Shown piece by piece: positions 41,764-50,111 of a DNA stretch of 64,000 bases. The stretch is from Streptomyces violaceoruber. Its GTDB lineage: Bacteria > Actinomycetota > Actinomycetes > Streptomycetales > Streptomycetaceae. Positions within the stretch are counted from its first letter, which is position 1. Every line of letters begins with the position of its first letter. The notes beneath the pieces are model-generated. The model had not been told where the DNA came from and made no database searches. It worked only from the letters and a program-made list of their open reading frames with translations. The translations under genes were made by a program, and so were the position numbers. The stretch covers positions 1 to 64,000 of the forward strand of contig JODI01000041.1 of the NCBI GenBank assembly GCA_000720805.1, in the 5' to 3' direction.

Positions 41764-43452
41764 TCACCCCAGGCCCGGCAACCCGCGCAGTTCCGTGATC
41801 CGCAGGAGCCGCGCGAAGAGCAGGTACAGCAGGATCATCGCGAGGCCGCCCGCTGCCAGGGACAGTGCCGGCGTCCAGGTGGCTGAGGTCAGGCTCTGGC
41901 CGCAGGCGCGGGCGATGAGCCATCCGGCGAGCCCAGCGGCGGTGGCGGCCGTGATCAGTTGGGCGTAGGTGCGGCAGATCCGTCGGCCGTCCAGCAGACC
42001 CCCGGTGCGTTGCCGCAGTCGCCGGGCCGTCAGCAGCAGGCCGATCGCGTAGGAGAGGGCGTAGGCGGCGGCCATTCCCGTGACCGACCAGCGGGGGGAC
42101 AGCAGGAAGTGGCAGGCGACGGCGAGAGCGATGTTGATGCCGCTGATCCACAGTGCCATCCGGAACGGCGTGCGGGTGTCCTCGAAGGCGTAGAAGCCGC
42201 GCAGCATGAGGTACTGGGCGGAGAACGGGATCAGTCCCAGGCCGAAGGCCTGCAGCATGTGACCGAGGGGAACGGTGGCGGCGGCGTCGGCGGTGCCGTG
42301 GGCGAAGAGCAGCTGGGCGATCCGCGGTCCGAAGGCGAGGAAGAAGAAGGCGGCCGGGACGATGACGACGCCGCTGATCCGCAGTACGCGGGACAGGTCG
42401 GCGCGCAGGTCGTCGAGGCGGTGCTCGGTCACTGCCCGGCTCATGCGCGGGAGCAGGGCCGTCACCAGGGAGACGGTGACGATCGACTGGGGCAGCATCC
42501 AGATCTGCTGTGCGTAGCTGTAGGCGGTGTAGCCGACGCCGTCGCGAGGCAAAGCGGCGTCGGCGTCGGAGGCCAGGCGGGTGACCACCGTGCTCGCCAC
42601 GAGGTTGGCCAGCACGAACAGCAGGGTCCAGCGGGCCGCGTTCACGCTCTTGCGCAGGCCGGTGCCTCGCCAGTCGAAGCGCGGGCGGAACCGGAAACCG
42701 GCCGCGCGGGCGTAGGGGATCAGGGCGAGTGCCTGGAGGGCCAGGGCGCATGTGGTCCCGATCCCCAGCAGCCGGACCTGGGCGTCGGTGATGTCCGAGA
42801 CCTGTTCGGGGGCGGTCATCAGGCCGAGGTACAGGCCGAACATGGCGATCAGGACGAGGTTGTTGAGGACGGGGGTCCACATCATCGCGCCGAACCGGTT
42901 CCGGGCGTTGAGGACTTGACCGAAGATGCTGAACACGCCGTAGAAGAAGATCTGCGGGAGCAGGAAACGGGCGAAGACCACGGTCAGCTCGAACGCGTCG
43001 TGCGTGGCGGGTGTGTCGTGCTGGTAGATGCTGATGATCTCAGGGGCGGCCCATGTGGCCAGCGCGGTCCCCATGCCGAGGACGCACAACACCAGGGTGA
43101 CCAGGCGTTGTTCGAAGGCGGCGCCGCCGTCGGGGTCTTCCGCGCGGGCCCGGACCAGTTGGGGGACCAGGACGGAGTTCAGCGCGCCGCCGATCAGCAG
43201 GAAGTACAGACTGGTCGGCACCGTGTTGGCCTGGTTGTAGGTGGTGGCCAGCAGCCCGGTGCCCAGCGCGGCGGCCTGCAGCACCTGCCGTATCAGTCCG
43301 GTGGCGCGTGAGACGACCGTTCCCGCGGCCATCAGCGCCGACGAACGCAGCAGTCCGCCACCGCCTTTCTCCTGTTTCGGAGCGGCGTGCCTTTGTCGTG
43401 TGTCCGACCGCTCCGACCGCTCCGACCGCTCGGGTGACGCATCCTCGATCAT
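41764..43452 (-). CDS. MurJ/MviN-family lipid II flippase paralogue
   Basis: 562 residues. A basic/Ser-rich cytoplasmic N-terminus (SPERSERSERSD) is followed by about 14 transmembrane helices. Landmarks: VVSRATGLIRQVLQAAALGT, YNQANTVPTSLYFLLIGGAL, YGVFSIFGQVLNARNRFGAM, YSYAQQIWMLPQSIVTVSLV (with Arg/Gln lining the central cavity) and RGFYAFEDTRTPF. The MOP-superfamily fold flips lipid-linked peptidoglycan precursor or other polyprenyl-linked glycans. Streptomyces usually have an essential MurJ plus paralogues; which one this is cannot be told. It shows no operon partners. Confidence 0.9.
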   Translation of the reverse strand: MIEDASPERSERSERSDTRQRHAAPKQEKGGGGLLRSSALMAAGTVVSRATGLIRQVLQAAALGTGLLATTYNQANTVPTSLYFLLIGGALNSVLVPQLVRARAEDPDGGAAFEQRLVTLVLCVLGMGTALATWAAPEIISIYQHDTPATHDAFELTVVFARFLLPQIFFYGVFSIFGQVLNARNRFGAMMWTPVLNNLVLIAMFGLYLGLMTAPEQVSDITDAQVRLLGIGTTCALALQALALIPYARAAGFRFRPRFDWRGTGLRKSVNAARWTLLFVLANLVASTVVTRLASDADAALPRDGVGYTAYSYAQQIWMLPQSIVTVSLVTALLPRMSRAVTEHRLDDLRADLSRVLRISGVVIVPAAFFFLAFGPRIAQLLFAHGTADAAATVPLGHMLQAFGLGLIPFSAQYLMLRGFYAFEDTRTPFRMALWISGINIALAVACHFLLSPRWSVTGMAAAYALSYAIGLLLTARRLRQRTGGLLDGRRICRTYAQLITAATAAGLAGWLIARACGQSLTSATWTPALSLAAGGLAMILLYLLFARLLRITELRGLPGLG

Positions 43453-43549
43453 GGGCTCAATCTACGATCCGGATCTCACCCTGAAGCAGCGGAGAACGAG
43501 TCACGACTTGACGTGCGAACCTCCGGGGAACTCCGGTGACTTCGGTCGG

Positions 43550-43930
43550 TCAGCCTGCTGTCGGGCTCTGCGGGACCTGCCCTCGCACGAACCCGTGGCT
43601 CCGCTCCACTTTCGCCACATGCAGCGTGTAGCTCTGGTACCACTCGGCTTGCCCGCGCTTCTGCGCCGCGCGGTGCTCGGCGTTGCGTCGCCACTGGGTG
43701 AGGGCTTCGGCGTCGCGGAAGTACCCGACGGTGATGCCCAGCCCGCCAGGAGTCTGCGCGTGGTCCATCCCCAGGAACCCGGGGACGTCCTTCACCAGCT
43801 CTTCCATGCGTGCGTTGGTCTCGCTGTAGCCGCTCTGGTCCTCGGTTCGCACCGTCGTGAAGACAGCCACGTAGTAGGGAGGTTCACAAGCCGCGACGGG
43901 CGCGACAGGCGCTTCCGAGTGATTGCTCAT
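43550..43930 (-). CDS. Antibiotic biosynthesis monooxygenase (ABM) domain protein
   Basis: 126 residues. ABM ferredoxin-like fold: YYVAVFTTVRTEDQSGYSET, MEELVKDVPGFLGMDHAQTP, GLGITVGYFRDAEALTQWRR, AEHRAAQKRGQAEWYQSYTL. This is the YgiN/heme-degrading-like subset with the conserved W-R-R...H motif. Possible roles are small quinol oxidation or heme handling; neither is proven. A basic tail follows. Single gene. Confidence 0.85.
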   Translation of the reverse strand: MSNHSEAPVAPVAACEPPYYVAVFTTVRTEDQSGYSETNARMEELVKDVPGFLGMDHAQTPGGLGITVGYFRDAEALTQWRRNAEHRAAQKRGQAEWYQSYTLHVAKVERSHGFVRGQVPQSPTAG

Positions 43931-44024
43931 GGCGCCACCGTAAGGCGGGATGCGCCCGACGATCCAGCGGCTTATGGCTCAATGACACGAGAACTGTCAG
44001 GAAACCAGGGGGATGATCACAGGC

Positions 44025-44492
44025 ATGCGCATCCGTATCGAAGCCGTCGACCTGCCCGGCCGTACCTGCTCGGTCCCCGTCGACGGTGGCGTCCGGGTGT
44101 ACGGCGACATCCATGTCGCCGTACAGCGTCGGGACCGTCCGGCCGAGCTGCTGGAGCCGCAGCCCGGTGACGCCGCGTCCGCGACCTGGACCCTGGAGTG
44201 CGCCGCGGTCTCCTCGCCGACCGGTACGGACGTCACCGGGCCCTACGTACAGAACCGCCTGGGCCGCCGGTTCATCTATCTCTCGTGGGGCACGGTCGAC
44301 GACTCGGGCGTCTTCACCATGTTCCGCCGGGCCAAGCTGATGCTCGACGAAGTGCCCGCCGACGTCCTCGCCGACGCCGCACGCGACGGGCTGCTGGTCG
44401 GGCGCCTCGGGCTGACCGACCCCTCCGGCGGCCCCGTGTGCGCGCGGGTCGTACCACCGCACATCACCTGGACCGCCGAACCCGCCCGGTAG
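44025..44492 (+). CDS. DUF5990-like protein
   Basis: 155 residues from ATG 44025, with GGGGGAT ten bases upstream; an ATG at 44013 lies too close to that site. Conserved pieces: MRIRIEAVDLPGRTC, DIHVAVQRRDRPAELLEPQP, GPYVQNRLGRRFIYLSWGTV and FRRAKLMLDEVP. These match my recollection of DUF5990, small cytoplasmic proteins of actinobacteria without known function. Convergent with the membrane-protein gene to the right, with a shared terminator. Confidence 0.75.
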   Translation: MRIRIEAVDLPGRTCSVPVDGGVRVYGDIHVAVQRRDRPAELLEPQPGDAASATWTLECAAVSSPTGTDVTGPYVQNRLGRRFIYLSWGTVDDSGVFTMFRRAKLMLDEVPADVLADAARDGLLVGRLGLTDPSGGPVCARVVPPHITWTAEPAR

Positions 44493-44532
44493 CGAGTTCG
44501 GTTTCGGGGCCGGAGTCGGTGACGTATGAAGA

Positions 44533-44562
44533 ACTGCCCCTGCCCGGCCGGTCAGGGGCAGT
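44533..44562. terminator. Bidirectional terminator
   Basis: ACTGCCCCTG (44533-44542) pairs perfectly with CAGGGGCAGT (44553-44562). It overlaps the last codons of the minus-strand gene and follows the plus-strand DUF5990-like gene by 40 bases. Confidence 0.75.
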
Positions 44563-45271
44563 CGTACGTGAAGTGGGCGGTCACCGTACGAGGAGTGGGC
44601 GACAGGAGACGCAGTTCGGCCCGCGCCGTGTAGTGGCCCTTGCCCTGGAAGGTCCACAGCAGGTGCAGGCGTGCGTGTCTCTGGCCCCGGACCATCACTT
44701 CGCGCAGGGCGCCCGAGGCGGTGCCGTCGCTTCGGGTCCAGCGGTAGGAGAGCGTGCCCGGCCGGCCGTTCGAGGTGACCAGGGCGACGATGTCCGCTGT
44801 GTCGTCGCAGGCCAGAACCGTCGGCCGGGCCGTGACCGCCACGGTGCGTACCGCGACGGACGGCCCGAGGCGCTGCCAGGCGAGGAAGGCGATGACGCAG
44901 ATCAGCACGAACGCGGGCAGAGCGTGTCGTCGCAGGCGTCGACGCGCGGGGGCCGGCGGCGGCACCGCGGGCAGCGCACCGTGGGTACGGTGCGCGACGG
45001 CGGCGGTCACCCCCGGGCCGAAACGCAGCACCGTGCCTTCGGCGCGGTCGGGCAGCGTGGGAGGGGACGGCGTCGGCGTCGGCGGGATCCGCGTGGAGGG
45101 CGGCGGCCCGGCGAGGGTGGTGTCCGGTTCGGGTCCGCGGATCCAGTGGCTGGCCAGCACCGTGGCGCTGTACTCGGCGTCGGCGGGGTCGAGCACCCGG
45201 GTGGGCTCACCGTCCTCGGCGGGCGCGGGAGTGCGGTCGCCCTCAGGAGTCATCGGGGTCATCGGGGTCAT
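44552..45271 (-). CDS. Single-pass membrane protein with Ig-like ectodomain, partner of the kinase
   Basis: 239 residues from ATG 45271, which overlaps the kinase stop as ATGA (a start at 45283 is also possible). The cytoplasmic part (1-110) is Pro/Thr-rich, with TRIPPTPTPSPPTLP, and offers many possible phosphorylation sites. One helix (ALPAFVLICVIAFLAW, about 113-129) leads to an ectodomain of ~105 residues with two cysteines. Its strands (LSYRWTRSDGTASGA, HLLWTFQGKGHYTARAEL) parallel the ectodomain of the neighbouring kinase (YTLTVDHTFQGTGCYW). Coupled translation and shared ectodomain suggest a signalling pair. The function is inferred. Confidence 0.7.
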   Translation of the reverse strand: MTPMTPMTPEGDRTPAPAEDGEPTRVLDPADAEYSATVLASHWIRGPEPDTTLAGPPPSTRIPPTPTPSPPTLPDRAEGTVLRFGPGVTAAVAHRTHGALPAVPPPAPARRRLRRHALPAFVLICVIAFLAWQRLGPSVAVRTVAVTARPTVLACDDTADIVALVTSNGRPGTLSYRWTRSDGTASGALREVMVRGQRHARLHLLWTFQGKGHYTARAELRLLSPTPRTVTAHFTYDCP

Positions 45272-46974
45272 CGGAGGCCACATCCCCTGGTCAGGAGCTG
45301 CTGCGAGGCGCCGCCGTCGGCGGACGCCGGGGTGGTCGTGGCCTGCACCGTCCAGTAGCAGCCGGTGCCCTGGAAGGTGTGGTCGACGGTGAGCGTGTAC
45401 TGGGTGGCGCCGCTGCGGTCGAACGTCTGGGACGAGCCGTCAGGGGTGGTGCCGAGCTGCAGCCCGGTGTCGCCCGTGGACCACGAGACGGTGACGGAGA
45501 TCGGTCCGGTGCCGTCCGTGGTGATGTCGATCGTGGCCGAGGCGGTCGTCGGACCCGTCTGCTGGAAGCTCGACACCGCGACGTCCTTCACGGCGGGCGG
45601 GGCCGGCGAGGTGGGTGGGGCGGTCGTCGGTGTCGCCTCGGTGGCCGTCGCGGTGGGGGTCGTCGTCTCCGGGGCCGGAGCCGTGGTGGTGGCGGCGGAC
45701 GTCGCTGACTCGCCGGTGCCCGCGGTCGCCGTGTCCGAGGGCGACAGGCCGGCTGACACGGTGGACGTCGGGGACGGCGTGGACGAGTGGACCGGCGCGG
45801 TCGCGGCCGTGGGCCCTCCCGGCCGGGCGCCGGGCCGGGCGCTGGTGGTGGCCAGGGCCTGTGCCGCCTGCTGCGGATCCGCGCCCAGGGGGTGCTGGAT
45901 GCCGTAGGACAGGATCGCGGCCAGAAGCAGGGCCGCACCGGCCACCAGCATTCCTGGCCGGCCCGGACGCCAGGACCGGGCCCAGCCGAGGCCCGGTTCG
46001 CCGCTCAGGACCGTGCGTGCCGTGTCCGTCGTGCTGTGCGGGGCGCCGCGGGACGACGGCAGCAGCAGCAGGGCCACCAGTGCGGCGAGCCTGCCGCGGC
46101 CGCGTTCCTCCCAGTCGGGACCGTAGGCGGTGCCGGCCACGGCCTCCAGTTCCGTGACGAACGCCTGGGCGTGCCGGGGCCGTTCCCGCGGGTCCTTGGC
46201 CAGACCGCGCCGCACCAGCTCCCGCACCGCCTCGGGGACCTCCTCGGCGGGGACGGGCGCGTCGACGTGCTGCAGCGCGAGTTCGGCGAGATTGTCACCC
46301 GGGTACGGCTTGTGGCCCGTCAGGCACTCGAAGAACGTGGCCGTGGCCGCGTACACGTCGGCGGCGGGAGAGGCGGGCGCGCCGGTCCACTGCTCCGGCG
46401 CCATGTACGCGGGGGTCCCCGCCACGCCGACGCTGGTGCCGGCGTCCACCGCGATGCCGAAGTCGACCAGCTTGGACGTTCCGTCCGGTACGACCAGGAC
46501 GTTCGCCGGTTTGTAGTCGCGGTGGACGACACCGATGCGGTGCGCGTCGTCCAGACCGAGCAGTGATCCCTTGAGGAGCACGAGTGCGGCCTCGGCTTCG
46601 AGCGGGCCCTGCCTGGCCAGCAGGGTCCGCAGCGAGACACCGTCCACCAGCTCCATTACGATGGCGGCGCCGTCCGGGCTCTCGACGTACTCGTACAACC
46701 CGGTGACGTACGGGCTCTCGAGGCCGCCGAGCAGCCGCGCCTCCGCCCTGAACTCGCGTACGAAGCCCGGTCGGGTGCGCAGTGACTCGCTGAGGTACTT
46801 CACCGCGACCGGGACGCCGGTCTCCTCGTGCACGGCCAGCACGACCCGCCCGCTCGCTCCTGATCCGAGCTCCAGCGACTCGGCGTATCCGGGCACTGCC
46901 CAAGTGTTCACTTCAGCCCCCAAGGCCGGCCGCGTGTGCTGCTGGGAACTCACCGGCCCCGCAGCTTCGGCCAC
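45268..46974 (-). CDS. Membrane Ser/Thr protein kinase (PknB type) with Ig-like sensor domain
   Basis: 568 residues from GTG 46974. Kinase domain (~28-280): LGSGASGRVVLA (P-loop), VPVAVKYLSE (Lys), VVHRDYKPANVL (catalytic loop; Tyr where most have Leu), KLVDFGIAV, VAGTPAYMAPEQW, ERPRHAQAF. A juxtamembrane region of ~60 residues precedes one helix (MLVAGAALLLAAILSYGI, ~342-359). A Ser/Thr/Pro/Ala-rich extracellular stalk (~365-460) carries an Ig-like domain (VKDVAVSSFQQTGPTTASAT ... GCYWTVQATTTP). The outside domain is not a PASTA repeat, so the ligand differs from classic PknB. The next gene is translationally coupled and has a related ectodomain. Confidence 0.92.
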   Translation of the reverse strand: MAEAAGPVSSQQHTRPALGAEVNTWAVPGYAESLELGSGASGRVVLAVHEETGVPVAVKYLSESLRTRPGFVREFRAEARLLGGLESPYVTGLYEYVESPDGAAIVMELVDGVSLRTLLARQGPLEAEAALVLLKGSLLGLDDAHRIGVVHRDYKPANVLVVPDGTSKLVDFGIAVDAGTSVGVAGTPAYMAPEQWTGAPASPAADVYAATATFFECLTGHKPYPGDNLAELALQHVDAPVPAEEVPEAVRELVRRGLAKDPRERPRHAQAFVTELEAVAGTAYGPDWEERGRGRLAALVALLLLPSSRGAPHSTTDTARTVLSGEPGLGWARSWRPGRPGMLVAGAALLLAAILSYGIQHPLGADPQQAAQALATTSARPGARPGGPTAATAPVHSSTPSPTSTVSAGLSPSDTATAGTGESATSAATTTAPAPETTTPTATATEATPTTAPPTSPAPPAVKDVAVSSFQQTGPTTASATIDITTDGTGPISVTVSWSTGDTGLQLGTTPDGSSQTFDRSGATQYTLTVDHTFQGTGCYWTVQATTTPASADGGASQQLLTRGCGLR

Positions 46975-46989
46975 GCGTCCAAGGACACA

Positions 46990-47084
46990 TTTTCAGCCAC
47001 TTCGGTTGCGGTGCGACCTCTTTGGCTCTTTTTGCCGCCGATTCGACGTCGCGGTGCTGTTCCGGGGTGGCTGAAAAAGAGGTC
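46990..47084. promoter_or_regulatory. Nested inverted repeats in the kinase promoter region
   Basis: TTTTCAGCCAC (46990-47000) pairs with GTGGCTGAAAA (47067-47077), and GACCTCTTT (47015-47023) pairs with AAAGAGGTC (47076-47084). These AT-richer arms sit just upstream of the kinase start. Between here and 47168, GAGGGCGCCC occurs three times. They are candidate operator or leader structures. Confidence 0.4.
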
Positions 47085-47168
47085 CTGGGTCTGCTTGAGG
47101 GCGGGAGCGGAGGGCGCCCACGCGTTGAGGGCGCCCCCGTGTCGAGGGCGCCCCGTGCGCGGCGTGCG

Positions 47169-48383
47169 TCAGGCCGGTGTCCTGACGGTCGCGGCCGCCC
47201 GGGCCGGTTCCCGTACGACGCGGCGGCGTCGGGTCGGGATGCCGAGGGTCGGGTTGGCCACGGCCCAGGCGGCGCCCTTGCAGATCACTTCCTTGTAGAC
47301 GGCGGCGAGCCGGCCGGTCAGGGCCGCCCGGACGGCGCGGTCGTCGGCGGTGACGTACTGGATGAGGCCTTCCCTGCGGCCCAGCGAGATGCACTGGTTG
47401 AAGTAGCGGAGCGGCACGTTCGGCAGCTTCCCGCCGGTCAGGCGGGCCGCGATGGCGTCGGCGGCCTGCCACGCCATGGGAGTGCCGGAGGCGCACGACA
47501 TCCGCAGCGGCTTGTCGCCGGGGCCCATCGCCATGCCCGCGTCGCCGATGGCGTACACGTCCGGGTGCGAGAGCGAGCGCATGGTCGCGTCGACCACGAT
47601 CTGGCCTGTACCGGTGACCTCCAGGGTGGTGGCCCGCGCGATCGGGTGGACGGCGAAGCCGGTGGTCCACACCGTGACGGCGGCCGGCACGGACGTGCCG
47701 TCGGCGATGGTGACGCGGTCGGCCGCGACCTTCGTGACGGCGGCGTGCTCGTGCACGGTGATGCCGAGACGCTCGAAGACCCGCCGCAGGTGCCGGCGGC
47801 CCTTGGGCGAGAGCCAGTCACCCAGGCCGCCGTGGGCGGCGAGGGCGACGTCGAGGTCCGGTCGGGCCTCGGCGATCTCGGTCGCGGCCTCCACGCCGGT
47901 GAGGCCGCCGCCGACCACGACCACCGGCGCTCCGGCGTCCAGTCGGGCCAGGCGCTCGCGCAGCCGGAGCGCTCCGGGGCGGCTGGCGATCTCGTGGGCG
48001 TACTCGGTGGTGCCGGGGACGCCCTGGCTGTTCCAGCCGCTGCCGAGGGCGTACACGAGGGTGTCGTACGACAGTTCCTCCTCCCGTTCCTCCGCGCCGT
48101 TCGCCGCGACGGCGGTGACGGTGACGGTCTTGCGGTCCACGTCGACACCGGTGACCTTCGCGAGCTTCACTTCGACACCGGTGCCCGCGAACATCTCGCT
48201 GAACGGCCGGGACTTGAGGTTCTGGCCGACCGCGAGCTGGTGCATCCGGACGCGTTCGACGAAGTCGGGCTCGGCGTTGACGAGGGTGATGGCGGCATCT
48301 TCGGGGCGCAGTCGCCTGGCGAGGCGCCCGGCGGCGGCGGCTCCGGTGTATCCGGCTCCCAGGACGACGATGCGGTGCTGCAT
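47169..48383 (-). CDS. FAD-dependent pyridine nucleotide-disulfide oxidoreductase (NDH-2-like)
   Basis: 404 residues from ATG 48383 with AGGAG upstream. FAD motif MQHRIVVLGAGYTGAAAAGR, second dinucleotide motif PVVVVGGGLTGVEAATEI, and the C-terminal FAD motif HPDVYAIGDAGMAMGPG are intact. YALGSGWNSQGVPG is the usual ATG-like linker. There is no redox-active CxxC and no C-terminal membrane helix, so it resembles soluble type II NADH dehydrogenase relatives. It lies directly downstream of an ECF41 sigma gene; ECF41 factors are known to control adjacent oxidoreductase/epimerase/decarboxylase genes. Confidence 0.88.
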   Translation of the reverse strand: MQHRIVVLGAGYTGAAAAGRLARRLRPEDAAITLVNAEPDFVERVRMHQLAVGQNLKSRPFSEMFAGTGVEVKLAKVTGVDVDRKTVTVTAVAANGAEEREEELSYDTLVYALGSGWNSQGVPGTTEYAHEIASRPGALRLRERLARLDAGAPVVVVGGGLTGVEAATEIAEARPDLDVALAAHGGLGDWLSPKGRRHLRRVFERLGITVHEHAAVTKVAADRVTIADGTSVPAAVTVWTTGFAVHPIARATTLEVTGTGQIVVDATMRSLSHPDVYAIGDAGMAMGPGDKPLRMSCASGTPMAWQAADAIAARLTGGKLPNVPLRYFNQCISLGRREGLIQYVTADDRAVRAALTGRLAAVYKEVICKGAAWAVANPTLGIPTRRRRVVREPARAAATVRTPA

Positions 48384-48452
48384 TTCCGTACTCCTGTCTC
48401 GAGCGGGTTCGCCACCTGAACCGGGCGGCCCGCCGTTTCCTGACAGGAACAC

Positions 48453-48472
48453 GATGTGAAGCACCTCACATC
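48453..48472. promoter_or_regulatory. GATGTGA-N6-TCACATC palindrome
   Basis: Perfect 7-base arms overlapping the end of the sigma-factor gene and about 70 bases upstream of the oxidoreductase start. The core TGTGA-N6-TCACA is the classic CRP/FNR-type half-site arrangement. It could be a regulator site for the oxidoreductase or a weak terminator. Confidence 0.5.
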
Positions 48473-49421
48473 AGGGGGAGAAGAGGGTGACCAGGGGTTC
48501 GCCCTGGTCGGCGGCCGCCCACCGCTCGGTCGCGCGTTCGAGCTTGTCGGGGTTGACCTGGTTGCGGAACGCGGCGATGCCCTCCGGGGTGATCTCCAGG
48601 CACATGACACCGATGACCCGGCCGTCGACGACCGCCACCAGCGCGGGCTCCCCGTTGGCGGTCGTGGCGTAGAGCTCGGCCGAACCGCCGGCCAGGTCGC
48701 GCTTGGCCTTGCTGGGTTTGAACAGGCCCCGCATGAACTTGGCGACCGCGAGGGCGCCCTCGAACGCCTTGGCACGGGCCGGGATCTTCCCGCCGCCGTC
48801 GCCGATCGCGACGGCGTCCTGGGTGAGCAGCCGTATCAGTGGCTCGGTCCGGCCGGTGGTGGCGGCCGCGAGGAACTCGTCGATGACCCGCCGGGCGGCG
48901 GCCTCGTCGATCTCGGTACGGGCCTTGCCGTCCGCGACGTGCTTCTTGGCGCGGTGGAGGATCTGCTGGCTGGCGGCCTCGGTGATGTCGAGGATCTCCG
49001 CGATCTCCCGGTGCGGGTAGTCGAACGCCTCCCGTAGCACGTACACCGCCCGCTCGTTCGGGGAGAGGCGCTCCAGCAGGGCGAGGACCGCGTACGACAC
49101 CGATTCTCGCTGCTCGGCGGTGTCGGCCGGGCCGAGCATCGGGTCACCGTCGAGCAGCGGCTCGGGCAGCCACTGGCCCACATAGGTCTCGCGCCGGGCA
49201 CGGGCGGAGGTGAGCTGGTTGAGGCACAGGTTGGTGAGCACCTTCGTCAGCCATGCCTCGGGGACCTCGATACGGCCGACATCGGTGCCCTGCCAGCGCA
49301 GGAACGTCTCCTGCACGGCGTCCTCGGCCTCGCTCGCGGAGCCGAGGAGGCGGTAGGCGATCGCCTCCAGCCGGGGCCTGGCCGACTCGAACCGGTCAAC
49401 GTCGTTCATGGTCAGGGCCAT
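48471..49421 (-). CDS. ECF41-family sigma factor with SnoaL-like C-terminal extension
   Basis: 316 residues from ATG 49421 with AGGA upstream. Sigma region 2 (residues ~12-75: LEAIAYRLLGSASEAEDAVQ, FLRWQGTDV) and region 4 (~110-165: LERLSPNERAVYVLREAFDY, PHREIAEILDITEAASQQIL) are followed by a SnoaL-like domain (~180-316). The three signature motifs of ECF41 are all present: WLPEP, DGGGK and NPDKL. In this family the C-terminal domain modulates sigma activity without an anti-sigma factor. The neighbouring FAD oxidoreductase is the likely target gene. Confidence 0.93.
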   Translation of the reverse strand: MALTMNDVDRFESARPRLEAIAYRLLGSASEAEDAVQETFLRWQGTDVGRIEVPEAWLTKVLTNLCLNQLTSARARRETYVGQWLPEPLLDGDPMLGPADTAEQRESVSYAVLALLERLSPNERAVYVLREAFDYPHREIAEILDITEAASQQILHRAKKHVADGKARTEIDEAAARRVIDEFLAAATTGRTEPLIRLLTQDAVAIGDGGGKIPARAKAFEGALAVAKFMRGLFKPSKAKRDLAGGSAELYATTANGEPALVAVVDGRVIGVMCLEITPEGIAAFRNQVNPDKLERATERWAAADQGEPLVTLFSP

Positions 49422-49460
49422 GGCCCGGATCCTAGCCCGCGTGGTGCGCGACGGCCGCCC

Positions 49461-50012
49461 CTAGTCCTCTCCCCTCGAGTTCCCTTGGGCCTCTTCCGTG
49501 CGGGGCGGCTGTTGCCCGTGTGGCCGGTCGGTGCCGGTGTCGATCAGGATCTGTTCCGCCTGCGTGAGGTCGCCGGTGCGGACCGCCTCGGCCATCGCGG
49601 CGCGTGCCGCGTCGGGTGCGGCGTGCGGCGGGATCACCAGGAGCGAGAACAGGTCCCCCTCGCCGCTCGTGATGAGGACGGTGTCGTCGCCGACCGGGAA
49701 CGAGTCGATGTGCACGACACGGTCCTCGACGACCAGACGTGTCGGCAGCCCCTCCCAGGCTCCGGCGTCCAGACCGACCCGGGTGACCGGCCCGAGGCGC
49801 TCGGTGAGAGCGGCGACCAGGGCCGGGAGCTCGGCGCCGACGTCCCGGGACCGCGGCCACCACGCGCCGTCGAGAACCCCCTGTCCCTGCCGGTCGCGGC
49901 TCGTCTCCAGCCGTACGACGGCCGTACCGGGCCCGGCGTCGCGGTGCACGGCGTCCGGGTCCGCGTCGCTGGGCAGCAACCGGGTCACCCGGGAAAAGTC
50001 GGAGTGGGACAT
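49461..50012 (-). CDS. DUF5994-like protein
   Basis: 183 residues. The block LDGAWWPRSRDVGAELPALV (residues ~47-66), followed by RVGLDAGAWEGLPTRLVVED and VHIDSFPVGDDTVLITSGEG, matches my memory of DUF5994, an actinobacterial family of unknown function. The C-terminal 25 residues are hydrophilic and variable. No signal peptide. It is upstream of, and unlinked to, the sigma gene. Confidence 0.7.
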   Translation of the reverse strand: MSHSDFSRVTRLLPSDADPDAVHRDAGPGTAVVRLETSRDRQGQGVLDGAWWPRSRDVGAELPALVAALTERLGPVTRVGLDAGAWEGLPTRLVVEDRVVHIDSFPVGDDTVLITSGEGDLFSLLVIPPHAAPDAARAAMAEAVRTGDLTQAEQILIDTGTDRPHGQQPPRTEEAQGNSRGED

Positions 50013-50111
50013 CGCACTCGCCTGCCTGCCTGCCCGCGGAAACGAGAGGAACCGTGCGGAAACGGAAAAGCCGTGCCCTGTGAGTTCACGGTACTCCTCG
50101 GCGTCGGCCGG

